Positions 1 to 8,863 are shown, counted from the first letter of the stretch. The stretch is 64,000 nucleotides of DNA from Streptomyces stelliscabiei (GCF_014873495.1 NZ_JADBGF010000001.1:5022001-5086000), one strand, 5' to 3'. Made by a program: numbers and translations. Notes: a model not told the origin generated them from the letters alone.

Positions 1-935
1 GCCGCGTCGCCCGCGGCCCAGGCGTGCGCGACGCCCTCCACGGTCAGCTCGGCGGTGCACTTCAGCCGGCCCCGCTCGTTCAGCGGGAGGTCGGTGGCGG
101 CGAGGACCGGGTGCGGCTTCACGCCGGCCGTCCAGACGACCGTACGGGTCGGGAAGCGGGCGCCGTCGCTGAGGACGGCGACCCGGTCGGCGCACGACTC
201 CAGGCGGGTGTGCAGGCGTACGTCGATGTTGCGGCGGCGCAGTTCGGTGACCGTGTAGCGGCCCATCTCCTCGCCGACCTCCGGGAGGATGCGGTCGGAG
301 GCCTCCACGAGGATCCACTTCATGTCCTCGGGCTTCACGTTGTGGTAGTACCGCGCGGTGTAGCGGGCCATGTCCTCCAGCTCGCCGAGCGCCTCCACGC
401 CGGCGTAGCCGCCGCCCACGAAGACGAAGGTCAGGGCGGCGTCGCGGATCGCGGGGTCGCGGGTGGAGGAGGCGATGTCCATCTGTTCGATGACGTGGTT
501 GCGCAGGCCGATGGCCTCTTCGACGGTCTTGAAGCCGATGGCGTAGTCCGCGAGCCCGGGGACGGGCAGGGTGCGCGAGACGGAGCCGGGGGCGAGGACG
601 AGTTCGTCGTACGTCAGCTGCTCGGCCTCCGTGCCCTCCTCCTCGGTGGCGAGGGTGTCGAGGGTCGCGATGCGTTTGGCGTGGTTGATCGCGGTGGCCT
701 CGCCGATGACGACCTTGCACCGGTCCAGGACGCGGCGCAGCGGCACGACGACATGGCGGGGCGAGATGGAGCCCGCCGCCGCCTCCGGAAGGAAGGGTTG
801 ATACGTCATATAAGGGTCGGGGGACACGACGACGATCTCGACCTCGCCGCGTCCGAGTTCCGGTTTCAGCTGTCGCTGCAGACGCAGCGCTGTGTACAGC
901 CCGACGTATCCGCCGCCGACGATGAGAATGCGCAT
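1..935 (-). CDS. ndh: Type II NADH dehydrogenase (NDH-2), 3' end cut by window edge
   Basis: Single-subunit flavoprotein family that passes electrons from NADH to the quinone pool at the inner face of the membrane without pumping protons. About 311 residues are visible and the C-terminus lies off the left edge. The N-terminal FAD-binding motif ILIVGGGYVG is at about residues 3-12. A second nucleotide-binding motif, FVFVGGGYAGVE, is near residue 166-177 and would bind NADH. A third flavin-contacting segment, WAAGDAA, is close to the visible end. The start at 935 has GAAGGA a few bases upstream; an in-frame ATG at 950 lacks a ribosome site. It is divergent from the TetR gene at 1432, an arrangement I remember for S. 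coelicolor SCO4119/atrA, so control by that regulator is plausible but inferred. Confidence 0.9.
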   Translation of the reverse strand, partial: MRILIVGGGYVGLYTALRLQRQLKPELGRGEVEIVVVSPDPYMTYQPFLPEAAAGSISPRHVVVPLRRVLDRCKVVIGEATAINHAKRIATLDTLATEEEGTEAEQLTYDELVLAPGSVSRTLPVPGLADYAIGFKTVEEAIGLRNHVIEQMDIASSTRDPAIRDAALTFVFVGGGYAGVEALGELEDMARYTARYYHNVKPEDMKWILVEASDRILPEVGEEMGRYTVTELRRRNIDVRLHTRLESCADRVAVLSDGARFPTRTVVWTAGVKPHPVLAATDLPLNERGRLKCTAELTVEGVAHAWAAGDA

Positions 936-975
936 CGGTTCCTTCACCATCCCATGACGCACCTTGCTCGCTGGT

Positions 976-984
976 TTGTCCACA
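976..984 (+). promoter_or_regulatory. Perfect DnaA-box-like 9-mer
   Basis: TTGTCCACA is the consensus Streptomyces DnaA box. It lies 41 bases upstream of the ndh start. A single box is not an origin; it could be a chance match or a DnaA titration or regulatory site. A second perfect copy lies at 6656-6664 on the other strand. Confidence 0.4.
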
Positions 985-995
985 GGCCCGGCAAT

Positions 996-1016
996 TTGTG
1001 TGACCGGTCTCCACAA
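996..1016. promoter_or_regulatory. Inverted repeat upstream of ndh
   Basis: TTGTG and CACAA arms flank a central GACCGGTC palindrome. It sits 60-80 bases upstream of ndh, so it could be an operator for ndh (redox or TetR control). It does not fit the Rex consensus spacing, so no regulator is assigned. Confidence 0.35.
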
Positions 1017-1431
1017 CCGCGCAGGGATGGCCGATTCGCCGACGTGTACGACAGATGTGCAGGTCAGGTGGTGTGAGCCGGGTGACAGGAGGGGGCGCAA
1101 AACGGACGTAAACGGCCCGTACGCTGATCGGGGGGCTCTCCGTGCGGAACGTGCCCCTTCTGAATTGACTCCCTCTCAACTATGTTCGTGTGTCGACGGG
1201 GTGTAGGGGGGATGCGTTCAAGAGGTTCGGTCCGGTCCGGGGTCGAGGTCGTGGATCTCGGGTTCGGGTCCGCTTTCCGGGCGGTCCGCGACGGGCGGGC
1301 CTGCGCGGGGACCGGGTTGCCGACGGAGGAAATCGGTGACCACCGAGGACCTTGGACGCTCGTTCCGCCGCTCCGGCTTCCGATGACGGGGAGAGTCTCC
1401 GGGGGGAGACGTCATTACCGGGGGAACATGT

Positions 1432-2232
1432 ATGCATATTCAGGAGTCCCATTGGTCGTCCGCCTCCACCATCGCACCCGGTGGTGCGATCGGCTCGGCG
1501 GGCGGCAACGGACGCGGTGACGGAGTGAGGTCCACTCCGCTCCGCGTGGACGCACAGCGCAACCTCGAGCACGTGCTGCGCGCGGCGCGCGAGGTGTTCG
1601 GCGAGCTGGGGTACGGCGCGCCGATGGAGGACGTGGCCCGCCGCGCGCGGGTCGGTGTCGGCACGGTGTACCGGCGCTTCCCGAGCAAGGACGTCCTGGT
1701 CCGCCGGATAGCCGAGGAGGAGACGTCTCGGCTCACCGAACAGGCCAGGGTGGCGCTCGGGCAGGAGGAGGACCCGTGGCAGGCGCTGTCGCGGTTCCTT
1801 CGGACGTCCGTGGCCTCCGGCGCCGGGCGGCTGCTGCCGCCGCAGGTGCTGCGGGTCGGGGTCGCCGAGGACGGGTCCGACGACATCGGCGGGATCCTCG
1901 CGGACGAGGCGCGGGTGCCGCAGCAGCGGGTGCAGCCGACGACCGAGCTTCGGCTGGTCCCGGCGGATCCGGGTGCGGGTGGTGCCGTGGGCGCCGCCGG
2001 TCCCGGTGGGCTCGCGGACGATGCCGGGGCTTCGGCACTGCTCGAGGTCGTGGGGCAGTTGGTGGAGCGGGCCCGGGGCGCCGGTGAGCTGCGCGAGGAC
2101 GTGACCGTGGCGGATGTGCTGTTGGTGATCGCCACGGGTGCGCCGGCACTGCCGGACGCGGCGCAGCAGGCTGCCGCGTCGGCTCGGCTGCTCGACATTC
2201 TGCTGGAGGGGCTGCGGTCCCGGCCGTCGTGA
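1432..2232 (+). CDS. atrA: AtrA-like TetR-family transcriptional regulator
   Basis: 266-residue TetR-type DNA-binding protein. A flexible Gly/Ser-rich leader of about 35 residues precedes the helix-turn-helix domain at roughly residues 40-90, which contains the typical TetR stretch RVGVGTVYRRFPSKDVL. The C-terminal three-quarters is the helical ligand and dimerization domain. The ATG is preceded by GGGGGAAC at close spacing. Divergent placement next to ndh, followed by a sigma-factor gene, is what I remember for S. coelicolor AtrA (SCO4118). AtrA activates actII-ORF4 and links N-acetylglucosamine metabolism with antibiotic production. The orthology is therefore an inference from context and family, not an alignment. 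It is followed at once by a strong terminator, so it is probably transcribed alone. Confidence 0.8.
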   Translation: MHIQESHWSSASTIAPGGAIGSAGGNGRGDGVRSTPLRVDAQRNLEHVLRAAREVFGELGYGAPMEDVARRARVGVGTVYRRFPSKDVLVRRIAEEETSRLTEQARVALGQEEDPWQALSRFLRTSVASGAGRLLPPQVLRVGVAEDGSDDIGGILADEARVPQQRVQPTTELRLVPADPGAGGAVGAAGPGGLADDAGASALLEVVGQLVERARGAGELREDVTVADVLLVIATGAPALPDAAQQAAASARLLDILLEGLRSRPS

Positions 2233-2258
2233 TCGTGGCCGGGTGACGTTGCGCCTCA

Positions 2259-2297
2259 GGGGCGGTGCGGGGTGGTTCATTCACCCCGCACCGCCCC
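2259..2297 (+). terminator. Intrinsic terminator after the AtrA-like gene
   Basis: Perfect 16-bp stem (2259-2274 with 2282-2297), 7-base loop, followed by TGCTTTTC. It lies 26 bases after the regulator's stop codon. Confidence 0.85.
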
Positions 2298-2511
2298 TGC
2301 TTTTCGCTGCCCCGGGGGCACTGCACCTTCGGCCCCGCCAGGCAGAGGTTTCGGGGCGTGGGTTACTCATATGGGTGAATGGTCGTACCGAGGTCTGGGA
2401 AGCCCCCTCGGACGAGTGGTATGCCCGTAGTGCCAGGGACTGAACAAAAGCCAATATGGCACTCTGCCCTGGTGTTGGGGACTGGGTCGGCCGGCGGCGG
2501 GGGCTTCCGCG

Positions 2512-4410
2512 ATGGGCGTTGACGGGCGGGGCGAGCCGAAGCCGGAGACGGCGGCCGGGGCGGAGACGGAGCCTCAGGTGCCCGCGCAAGGGGGCCGCGG
2601 GGTTCCGGCTCAGTGGGACCGGCTGGATTCCGGGGTCCTGCCACCGCGGGCGCCCGCCGACGCCGATCTGATCGACTGGATGCGGTCGGGGGACGACTCG
2701 GCGTACGAGGAGCTGTACCGGCGCCACGCGGAGGCCGTACGCAGGTACGCGCGTACCTGTTGCCGGGACACCCATACCGCCGACGACCTGACGGCCGAGG
2801 TCTTCGCCCGGATGCTGCAGGCGGTCAGGGGCGGCTCCGGACCGGAGCACGCCGTACGGGCCTATCTGCTGACGTCCGTGCGACGGGTCGCCGCGACGTG
2901 GACGAGTTCCGCCAGGCGGGAGCGGCTGGTCGACGACTTCGCGGTGTTCGCGGCACAGGCCTCGCGCGGGGCCGGCGCGTCGGACACGGACACGCTCGAC
3001 CTCGGCGCGGACGTGCGGGCGATGCACGAGGCCGAGCGGTCGATGGCGATGCGGGCGTTCCGTTCGCTGCCGGAGCGGTGGCAGGCCGTGCTGTGGCACA
3101 CCGAGGTCGAGGACGAGTCGCCGAGCGAGGTCGCCACCCTCTTCGGCCTCGACGCCAACGGGACCCGGGTGCTGGCCAGCCGGGCCCGCGAGGGGCTCAA
3201 GCAGGCGTATCTGCAGGCCCATGTGAGCGCCACGCTCGCCGGCGACCCCGGCGAGTGCGGGCGCTACGCCGACCGGCTCGGGGCCTACGCCCGGGGCGGC
3301 CTGCGGACGCGGGCCGAGCGGGGCCTGCGCGCGCATCTGGCGGAGTGCGCGGCGTGCCGGCTGGCCGCCGGGCAGATCAAGGACGTCGCGAGCGGGATCC
3401 CGGCAGTCGTACCGGTCGCGGTCATCGGCTGGTTCGGCGCCGCCGGGTACGCGAAGGTCGCCGTGCTCGTCGCCGGGGGCGCGGGGGCCGGGGCGGCCGG
3501 TGTCGCCGGCGCGGCAGCGGCGGGCGGGGGTGCCGGCGCGGCGGGTGCGGGTGGCGGGGCCGCCGCGGAGGGGCTCGGCGCGCCCGCGAAGGCCGGGATC
3601 GCGGTGAGTGTGGTCGGGATGGTCGCCGCGGCGGTGGCGCTCGCGCTGACGGGCGGCGACGTGCGGCCCGAGGAGCCGCTGGCCAGGCCGTCCGCCTCCC
3701 GGCCGGTCGGGGTCGCGCCGGAGCCGGAGCCGTCGACGCCGCGGGACGGGCCCGTGCCGGGCGCGCCCGCGGTGGTGGTGCCGATGTCCAGGCCGTGGCC
3801 GGCGCCGAAGCCGTCGCCCTCGACCTCGCCTTCGCCGTCGCGGGCCGTGGCCCCGGCACCGGCCACGCGGCAGACGCCCCCGCCCACGCCGGACCCGACC
3901 CCGACTCCCGCGCCCCCTAAGGCGTCCCCCACACCGACCCCGACGCCCCCTCCCCCGGCTCCGCCCGCTCCCCCCGCCGTCTACCCGTGGAACGAGCTGC
4001 GGTACGGCATCCTCGGCGACGGCACCGAGCCGGAGATGCGGCTCGGGGAGAGCAGCTGGGTCTGGCAGCGGTACGGGATGTCGATCGCCGGGAAGCGGTA
4101 CGGCGACGGGGTGACCGTGCACGGCCGCTCCTCCGTGACCATCGATCTCAACCGCCGCTGCGCCGCGTACGACGCGTTCGCCGGCGTCGACGACCTGACG
4201 CACGGCCTCGGCGAGGTCCGCTTCTCGGTCTACGGCGACGGGGTTCGGCTGTGGCGGTCCGGGCCGCTGCGGGGCGGGGGGCCGGCGGTCCCGGTGCATG
4301 TGGAACTCGGCGGGCGGGAGACGGTACGGCTGGTGGTGGAACCGCACGGTCGCCCGTACGAGCTGCCGGTGTTGGCGGACTGGGCGGAGTCGCGGTTCAG
4401 CTGCGGGTGA
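2512..4410 (+). CDS. Membrane-anchored ECF-type sigma factor fused to zinc-finger and NPCBM-like domain
   Basis: 632 residues, far longer than a usual 170-220-residue ECF sigma factor. Sigma region 2 spans about 50-110 (ADLIDWMRSGD...AYEELYRRHA) and region 4 about 185-238 (SLPERWQAVLWHTEV...). Near residues 275-282 is HLAECAAC, the HxxxCxxC pattern of zinc-binding anti-sigma domains. Hydrophobic, Ala/Gly-rich segments follow at about 299-333 and 361-380 (one or two membrane spans). Next come a Pro/Ser/Thr-rich linker (about 382-490) and a C-terminal domain (491-632) with the look of NPCBM carbohydrate-binding modules (YPWNELRYG..., VTVHGRSSVTIDL). The layout suggests a one-protein sensor: outer domain binds sugar or wall, membrane anchor, self-inhibiting zinc finger, and a sigma factor that might be released by proteolysis. 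I remember a sigma factor next to atrA in S. coelicolor, so the gene is probably conserved. No strong ribosome site precedes the ATG. Confidence 0.85.
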   Translation: MGVDGRGEPKPETAAGAETEPQVPAQGGRGVPAQWDRLDSGVLPPRAPADADLIDWMRSGDDSAYEELYRRHAEAVRRYARTCCRDTHTADDLTAEVFARMLQAVRGGSGPEHAVRAYLLTSVRRVAATWTSSARRERLVDDFAVFAAQASRGAGASDTDTLDLGADVRAMHEAERSMAMRAFRSLPERWQAVLWHTEVEDESPSEVATLFGLDANGTRVLASRAREGLKQAYLQAHVSATLAGDPGECGRYADRLGAYARGGLRTRAERGLRAHLAECAACRLAAGQIKDVASGIPAVVPVAVIGWFGAAGYAKVAVLVAGGAGAGAAGVAGAAAAGGGAGAAGAGGGAAAEGLGAPAKAGIAVSVVGMVAAAVALALTGGDVRPEEPLARPSASRPVGVAPEPEPSTPRDGPVPGAPAVVVPMSRPWPAPKPSPSTSPSPSRAVAPAPATRQTPPPTPDPTPTPAPPKASPTPTPTPPPPAPPAPPAVYPWNELRYGILGDGTEPEMRLGESSWVWQRYGMSIAGKRYGDGVTVHGRSSVTIDLNRRCAAYDAFAGVDDLTHGLGEVRFSVYGDGVRLWRSGPLRGGGPAVPVHVELGGRETVRLVVEPHGRPYELPVLADWAESRFSCG

Positions 4411-4545
4411 GGGGGCGGGGGTCCGTCGTGGGACCTCCAGGGGCTGCCGCCCCCGGGCCCCCGCGGGGTGGGAGGGGTGCTGACGAGCGTTCGTAGGTGC
4501 GGGAGCGTCGTGGCTTGTCGCGCAGTTCCCCGCGCCCCTAAGCGG

Positions 4546-6639
4546 TCATGCCTGTCTCGCTGTCGCCCCCGTGCCCAGGGCGCCTCTTTGGGGGGTGATG
4601 CCGGCCGGTACCGCGCGTTGTCTGGCGGGGGTGCCTGTCCAGCAGGTGCCTCTGCGGGAGAGGAGGCGGCGCAGCCAGAGTTCGAGGGCGACCAGGTCGG
4701 CCAGGCCGTCGAGGGGGAGGGGTTCGCCCTCGGCGGCGGCGCGGAGGGCCTTGCGGACGACTCGGGCTTCGACGAGGCCCGCCTGGGCGAGCAGGGGCGT
4801 GTCGAAGAGGGTGATCAGGGTGTCGGCGGCCACGCGCAGGCCGGTACGGGCGGCGGCATGGGAGGTGGCGTGGGAGGGGGCGCCCCAGCCGGGTGGGAGG
4901 TCGGTGACGCCGGCGCCCTCCAGGACCGTTCGGAGGATCGCGGCGCGGGCGCCCGGCTGGACGCGCAGGGCCTCGGGGAGGGTGCGGCAGGCGCGGACGA
5001 CCTGGTTGTCGAGGAAGGGGGTGTGCAGGCGCTGCGAGCGGATCTCCGCCGCCTGTTCGAGGATGCGGACGTCCGCCGCGTGCCGGGCCAGAGCCGCGCG
5101 GGCGCGGACGTCGCCGGGGCGCTGGCCGGGGCCGACGGTGGAGCGGCCCGTCGTCGCACCCAGGCGAATCGATACTTCTGCCAGAGCCTCGCCCGTGAGC
5201 CAGCGGGCGGCGGGGCCGGGTCTGGCCCAGGTGAGCGCGGCCAGGGACGCGCCCACCGCGCCCCCGGGCTCCTCGAAGCGGCGCTGCATGAGGCGGTCGG
5301 CGAGGACCTCGACGCCGACGCGGTACGGGGTGCGGGCCAGCTTCCGCGCTGCGCCGTAGACGCGCGCGGGGACCATCACCGAGCCGTCGGCCTTGGCGAG
5401 GGCGGCGACCGGCCGGACCAGATGGCGGCGTTTGCGGTCCATCAGGAGGTCGGCGAGGCGGGCGGGGTGGGCGTCCAGGACCTGGCGGGCGCCGTAGCCG
5501 GTGAAGTGGTCCGCACTGCCGGAGGCGAGACGGGCGCGGTGGCGGGCGGCCGTCACGAGGGAGGGGCCGGGCTCGTCGGTCAGGGGGACCTCGAGGTCGG
5601 CGTAGGGAAGCATCTCCTCGCCGCCGGTGACGATGACGTGGTGGAGGCGGGGGTTGGCGGCGAGGGTGCCCGCGCGTTCCAGCTCGGTCTCGCGGCCTGC
5701 GGTGACCAGGTCGTTGAAGGTGACGGCGAGGAGGCGTTCGCCGGCGCCCGTGCCGTGGCCGAGGACCGTGCCGGGGGCGCCGGGCAGACCGGCGGCGAGC
5801 AGGGCGAGGGTGCCGGAGGCGGGGCCGCCGGAGACGTCGGCGCCGATGCCGGGGACGGGCATGCCGCGGGCGGCGCGGCGCTCGGCGGGTCCCATGCCGG
5901 GGACCGGTCCGGGATCGACGTCGGGTACGTGCCGGGGGGCGGCGAGGCGGACCCGTACGGACTCCACCAGGGCGTCGCGGACGGCGTCCACCGCGCGGTC
6001 CGGGTCGGCGGCGGGCGCGGCGACGGCGAGGGAGGCGACCGGCTCGTAGCCGGCGATCTCTCGCGCCCCGGCGCGCAGGATCAGTGCGTGCCCCGGAGGA
6101 ATGCGGCGCACGCCGTCGTACGGAGTGGAGTCCTGGAGGGCGTCCGGTACGTCGGGGGCGGCCAGCAGGGCCGCCAGGTGCCCGAAGTCGAGGTTGGCCT
6201 CGACGAGGTCGGCGAGGGGGAGGGCGGCGGTCGCGTACGCCGTGCCGCCCGCCCACGGGGTGTGGAAGACCGGACGGGCGCCCGCGAGGTCACCGCAGAC
6301 GGTCACCCGGCGGCCGACCTGGACGACGGCGGTGTAGCTGCCGGGCCAGGCGGTGAGGTGGCGCAGGGCGCCGCCCCGGGCCGCGAACAGGCCCACGCGC
6401 AACTGCTCGTCGGAGGCGCCGCAGATGCCGAGCACGGCGATACGTGTCTGGGCGTCGGCCTGGACGACCCGCACCTCGTCGGGGCGCCAGTCGCCGACGG
6501 CCCACAGCGGGTCGGGGTCGCCCCACAGGAGGTGGGAGCCGACCGGGTGGACGCTCTCGCCGTCGAGTCCGGTCGCGCCGGCGGTACCGAAGGCGGGCGC
6601 GCCAGCGGCGGTACTGCTCCATCCCACCAACCACCGCAT
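4546..6639 (-). CDS. Asparagine-synthase-like protein with degenerate active sites
   Basis: 697 residues with the two-domain plan of asparagine synthetase B and lasso-peptide cyclases: an Ntn-glutaminase-like part (about 1-200) and an ATP-pyrophosphatase part (about 230-650). The protein starts MRWLVGWSS, so the nucleophilic Cys2 needed to hydrolyse glutamine is absent, as in lasso cyclases. The ATP-binding loop reads VSGGPASGT instead of SGGxDS, so a key Asp is replaced. The start at 6639 is chosen because GGAGG lies five bases upstream; an upstream ATG at 6783 gives an implausible leader. No lasso precursor, leader peptidase or PqqD-like partner is nearby, so a lasso role is not supported. 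Function unknown; it may form an amide bond with another substrate or be non-catalytic. Confidence 0.8.
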   Translation of the reverse strand: MRWLVGWSSTAAGAPAFGTAGATGLDGESVHPVGSHLLWGDPDPLWAVGDWRPDEVRVVQADAQTRIAVLGICGASDEQLRVGLFAARGGALRHLTAWPGSYTAVVQVGRRVTVCGDLAGARPVFHTPWAGGTAYATAALPLADLVEANLDFGHLAALLAAPDVPDALQDSTPYDGVRRIPPGHALILRAGAREIAGYEPVASLAVAAPAADPDRAVDAVRDALVESVRVRLAAPRHVPDVDPGPVPGMGPAERRAARGMPVPGIGADVSGGPASGTLALLAAGLPGAPGTVLGHGTGAGERLLAVTFNDLVTAGRETELERAGTLAANPRLHHVIVTGGEEMLPYADLEVPLTDEPGPSLVTAARHRARLASGSADHFTGYGARQVLDAHPARLADLLMDRKRRHLVRPVAALAKADGSVMVPARVYGAARKLARTPYRVGVEVLADRLMQRRFEEPGGAVGASLAALTWARPGPAARWLTGEALAEVSIRLGATTGRSTVGPGQRPGDVRARAALARHAADVRILEQAAEIRSQRLHTPFLDNQVVRACRTLPEALRVQPGARAAILRTVLEGAGVTDLPPGWGAPSHATSHAAARTGLRVAADTLITLFDTPLLAQAGLVEARVVRKALRAAAEGEPLPLDGLADLVALELWLRRLLSRRGTCWTGTPARQRAVPAGITPQRGALGTGATARQA

Positions 6640-6664
6640 CGACGCCTCCACAGGCTGTGGACAA
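6640..6664 (-). promoter_or_regulatory. Ribosome-site hairpin overlapping a DnaA-box-like 9-mer
   Basis: Reading towards the gene at 6639, a perfect TTGTCCACA (6656-6664) runs into TCCACA-GCC-TGTGGA, whose right arm reaches the GGAGG ribosome site. The hairpin could partly hide the ribosome site. The DnaA match could be coincidental. Confidence 0.35.
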
Positions 6665-7263
6665 CCGGTGCACCGTACGAACGGCACCCATGCTGCCACG
6701 AAGGAGGCGTACCGGAGGGCGTGTGGTCCTGCTTGTGCACCGGTGAGTGCGCCCCCGGGGAGCCCTGAACGCTCCCCCGCCACCCCCTCAAGTCGCCCTG
6801 GACGAGGGGTGGTCGACAGATGTGGACCCCGGGTCTACGACGTGAATGCGCCCCCGGTACGCTCCCCCAAAACACCTAACGCGCCCTCAACAGACGTGGT
6901 CGGAGCGGTATTCACCCTCGACGACCACCGTCGATTTTCGGCCAAATCGTCCCCGAAGGGCGAAGTCGGCGCACCCGCCGCACCGCCCCGGATGACGACA
7001 CAGCGTCAACGCACAGTCCGGGAGGCGGAGTTCGCCCCCCGGACCGGTCCGCCGCCCGCGGGGATGTAGGCGGCGGTGTCCCCCAGCCCACTGGATCCAG
7101 TACAGCGGGCCGACCCACGCACCACCATGGAACCGCTCCCCCGATGGCCGGAGTAGAGCGCACGGGCAGGCGCACGGCCACACAGCGGGAGCACATCACC
7201 ACCCTCCGTGCTGCGCCCGCACTTTCGTACGGACCACAATCCCGCCATCCGGATTTACGCCCC
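6665..7263. other. Gene-poor divergent region
   Basis: About 700 bases separate two divergent starts (6639 and 7354). Short frames exist on both strands, but none has a ribosome site plus a recognisable product. I looked specifically for a lasso-type precursor beside the asparagine-synthase-like gene and saw none. Confidence 0.5.
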
Positions 7264-7292
7264 TTAACGCTTGGGATGCGGCGAACTACGCT
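7264..7292 (+). promoter_or_regulatory. Predicted promoter of the NsdA/B-like gene
   Basis: TTAACG (7264-7269) and TACGCT (7287-7292) are separated by 17 bases, about 60 bases upstream of the start at 7354. Spacing is ideal and the -10 fits TAnnnT; the -35 is moderate. Confidence 0.5.
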
Positions 7293-7353
7293 GGGTTTAC
7301 GAATGCCGCGTGCCTATGCCGCCGCGGCAGCCGTCTGTTCGAGGGGTGGCTCA

Positions 7354-8778
7354 ATGTCCAGGGAGCAACGCGGGCCGAACGAGAAACTCGGCGCCGTTCT
7401 CGCCCTCGCGGGAATCAGCAACGCAGGACTCGCGCGTCGCGTCAACGACCTTGGCGCTCAACGCGGGCTGACACTTCGCTACGACAAGACCTCGGTGGCG
7501 CGGTGGGTCTCCAAGGGCATGGTCCCCCAGGGCGCCGCGCCGCATCTCATCGCGGCCGCGATCGGGCAGAAGCTCGGCCGTCCGGTGCCGCTCCACGAGA
7601 TCGGACTGGCGGACGCGGATCCCGCTCCCGAGGTGGGCCTCGCCTTCCCCCGTGACGTCGGACAGGCGGTGCGCGCGGCCACCGAGCTGTACCGCCTCGA
7701 CCTCGCCGGCCGCCGCGCGGGCACCGGTGGCATCTGGCAGTCCCTCGCCGGATCGTTCGCGGTCAGCGCGTACGCCACACCCGCCTCACGCTGGCTGATA
7801 ACCCCGGCCGACAGTTCGGTGGCGCGCGAGGCGGGCTCCGCGGAGGGCTCCGGGTCGCCGCTGAAAGTCGGCCACAGCGATGTGCAGAAGCTGCGCGAGG
7901 CCGCCGAGGACGCCAGGCGCTGGGACTCCAAGTACGGAGGCGGCGACTGGCGTTCGTCCATGGTGCCGGAGTGCCTGCGGGTCGAGGCCGCGCCGCTGCT
8001 GCTCGGCTCCTACTCCGACGAGGTGGGCCGCGCGCTGTTCGGAGCGTCCGCGGAACTCACCCGCCTCGCCGGCTGGATGGCTTTTGACACGGGTCAGCAG
8101 GAGGCCGCGCAGCGGTACTACATCCAGGCGCTGCGGCTCGCGCGGGCCGCCGCCGACGTGCCGCTCGGCGGATACGTGCTCGCCACGATGTCCCTGCAGG
8201 CGACCTACCGCGGCTTCGGCGACGAGGGCGTCGACCTCGCGCAGGCCGCGCTCGAACGCAACCGCGGGCTGGCCACCGCGCGCACGATGAGCTTCTTCCG
8301 GCTCGTCGAGGCGAGGGCGCACGCGCGCGCGGGCGACGCGGTGGCCGCCGGGGCGGCCCTCAAGGCCGCCGAGGGCTGGCTGGAGCGGGCCCGCGACGGC
8401 GACAACGACCCGACCTGGCTGGGCTTCTACGGCTACGACCGGTTCGCCGCGGACGCGGCCGAGTGCTACCGGGACCTCAAGGCGCCGCGTCAGGTGCGCC
8501 GGTTCACGGAGCAGGCGCTGTCGCGGCCGACGGAGGAGTTCGTACGCTCGCACGGGCTGCGGCTCGTCGTGTCGGCGGTCGCCGAGCTGGAGTCCGGCAA
8601 CCTGGACGCGGCATGCGAGCAGGGAGTACGGGCGGTGGAGGTCGCGGGGCGCATCTCCTCGGCGCGCACCACCGAGTACGTGAAGGATCTGCTCCACCGG
8701 CTGGAGCCGTACGGGGACGAGCCGCGGGTGATCGAGCTGCGGGAGAGGGCGCGGCCCCTGTTGATGACACCGGCGTGA
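7354..8778 (+). CDS. NsdA/NsdB-like DNA-binding/TPR regulator
   Basis: 474 residues. The N-terminus (about 8-60) holds a helix-turn-helix-like segment, AGISNAGLARRVND...YDKTSVARWVSKG. The rest, from about residue 150, is a chain of Ala/Leu-rich helical hairpins resembling tetratricopeptide repeats. This matches the Streptomyces family including NsdA and NsdB, negative regulators of differentiation and antibiotic production. I remember SCO4114 ('sporulation-associated protein') as the family member at this place in S. coelicolor. The ATG at 7354 has GAGGGG seven bases upstream; an upstream in-frame ATG at 7144 would add a low-quality 70-residue leader. DNA binding is inferred from the family. 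Confidence 0.8.
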   Translation: MSREQRGPNEKLGAVLALAGISNAGLARRVNDLGAQRGLTLRYDKTSVARWVSKGMVPQGAAPHLIAAAIGQKLGRPVPLHEIGLADADPAPEVGLAFPRDVGQAVRAATELYRLDLAGRRAGTGGIWQSLAGSFAVSAYATPASRWLITPADSSVAREAGSAEGSGSPLKVGHSDVQKLREAAEDARRWDSKYGGGDWRSSMVPECLRVEAAPLLLGSYSDEVGRALFGASAELTRLAGWMAFDTGQQEAAQRYYIQALRLARAAADVPLGGYVLATMSLQATYRGFGDEGVDLAQAALERNRGLATARTMSFFRLVEARAHARAGDAVAAGAALKAAEGWLERARDGDNDPTWLGFYGYDRFAADAAECYRDLKAPRQVRRFTEQALSRPTEEFVRSHGLRLVVSAVAELESGNLDAACEQGVRAVEVAGRISSARTTEYVKDLLHRLEPYGDEPRVIELRERARPLLMTPA

Positions 8779-8863
8779 GCGCTCCGCCCACCTTGGGGCG
8801 CCTGGGTCGAGAACGTGACCAGCGCCATGAAGACGGCTTCCGGGTTTGAGGGCATTGTCAGTG

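Larger units (their letters stand above)
936..1431. other. Divergent intergenic region between ndh and the AtrA-like gene
   Basis: A 496-base gap with no credible gene; the open frames running through it are shadows or very short. It must hold both divergent promoters. It contains a perfect DnaA-box-like 9-mer (976-984) and an inverted repeat (996-1016), listed separately. I could not identify a convincing -35/-10 pair for either gene. Confidence 0.6.

Noticed and set aside
996..1016. Rex operator upstream of ndh
   Set aside because: Arms TTGTG/CACAA are 11 bases apart instead of the TTGTGA-N6-TCACAA spacing.
24..1076. 350-codon open frame on the plus strand
   Set aside because: Antisense to the NADH dehydrogenase, which has clear FAD and NAD motifs.
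976..6664. Replication origin
   Set aside because: Only two scattered DnaA boxes; Streptomyces oriC has about 19 clustered boxes between dnaA and dnaN, which are absent.
4546..7353. Lasso-peptide cluster around the asparagine-synthase-like gene
   Set aside because: No precursor peptide, PqqD-like protein or transglutaminase-like leader peptidase found within several kilobases; the ATP loop is degenerate.
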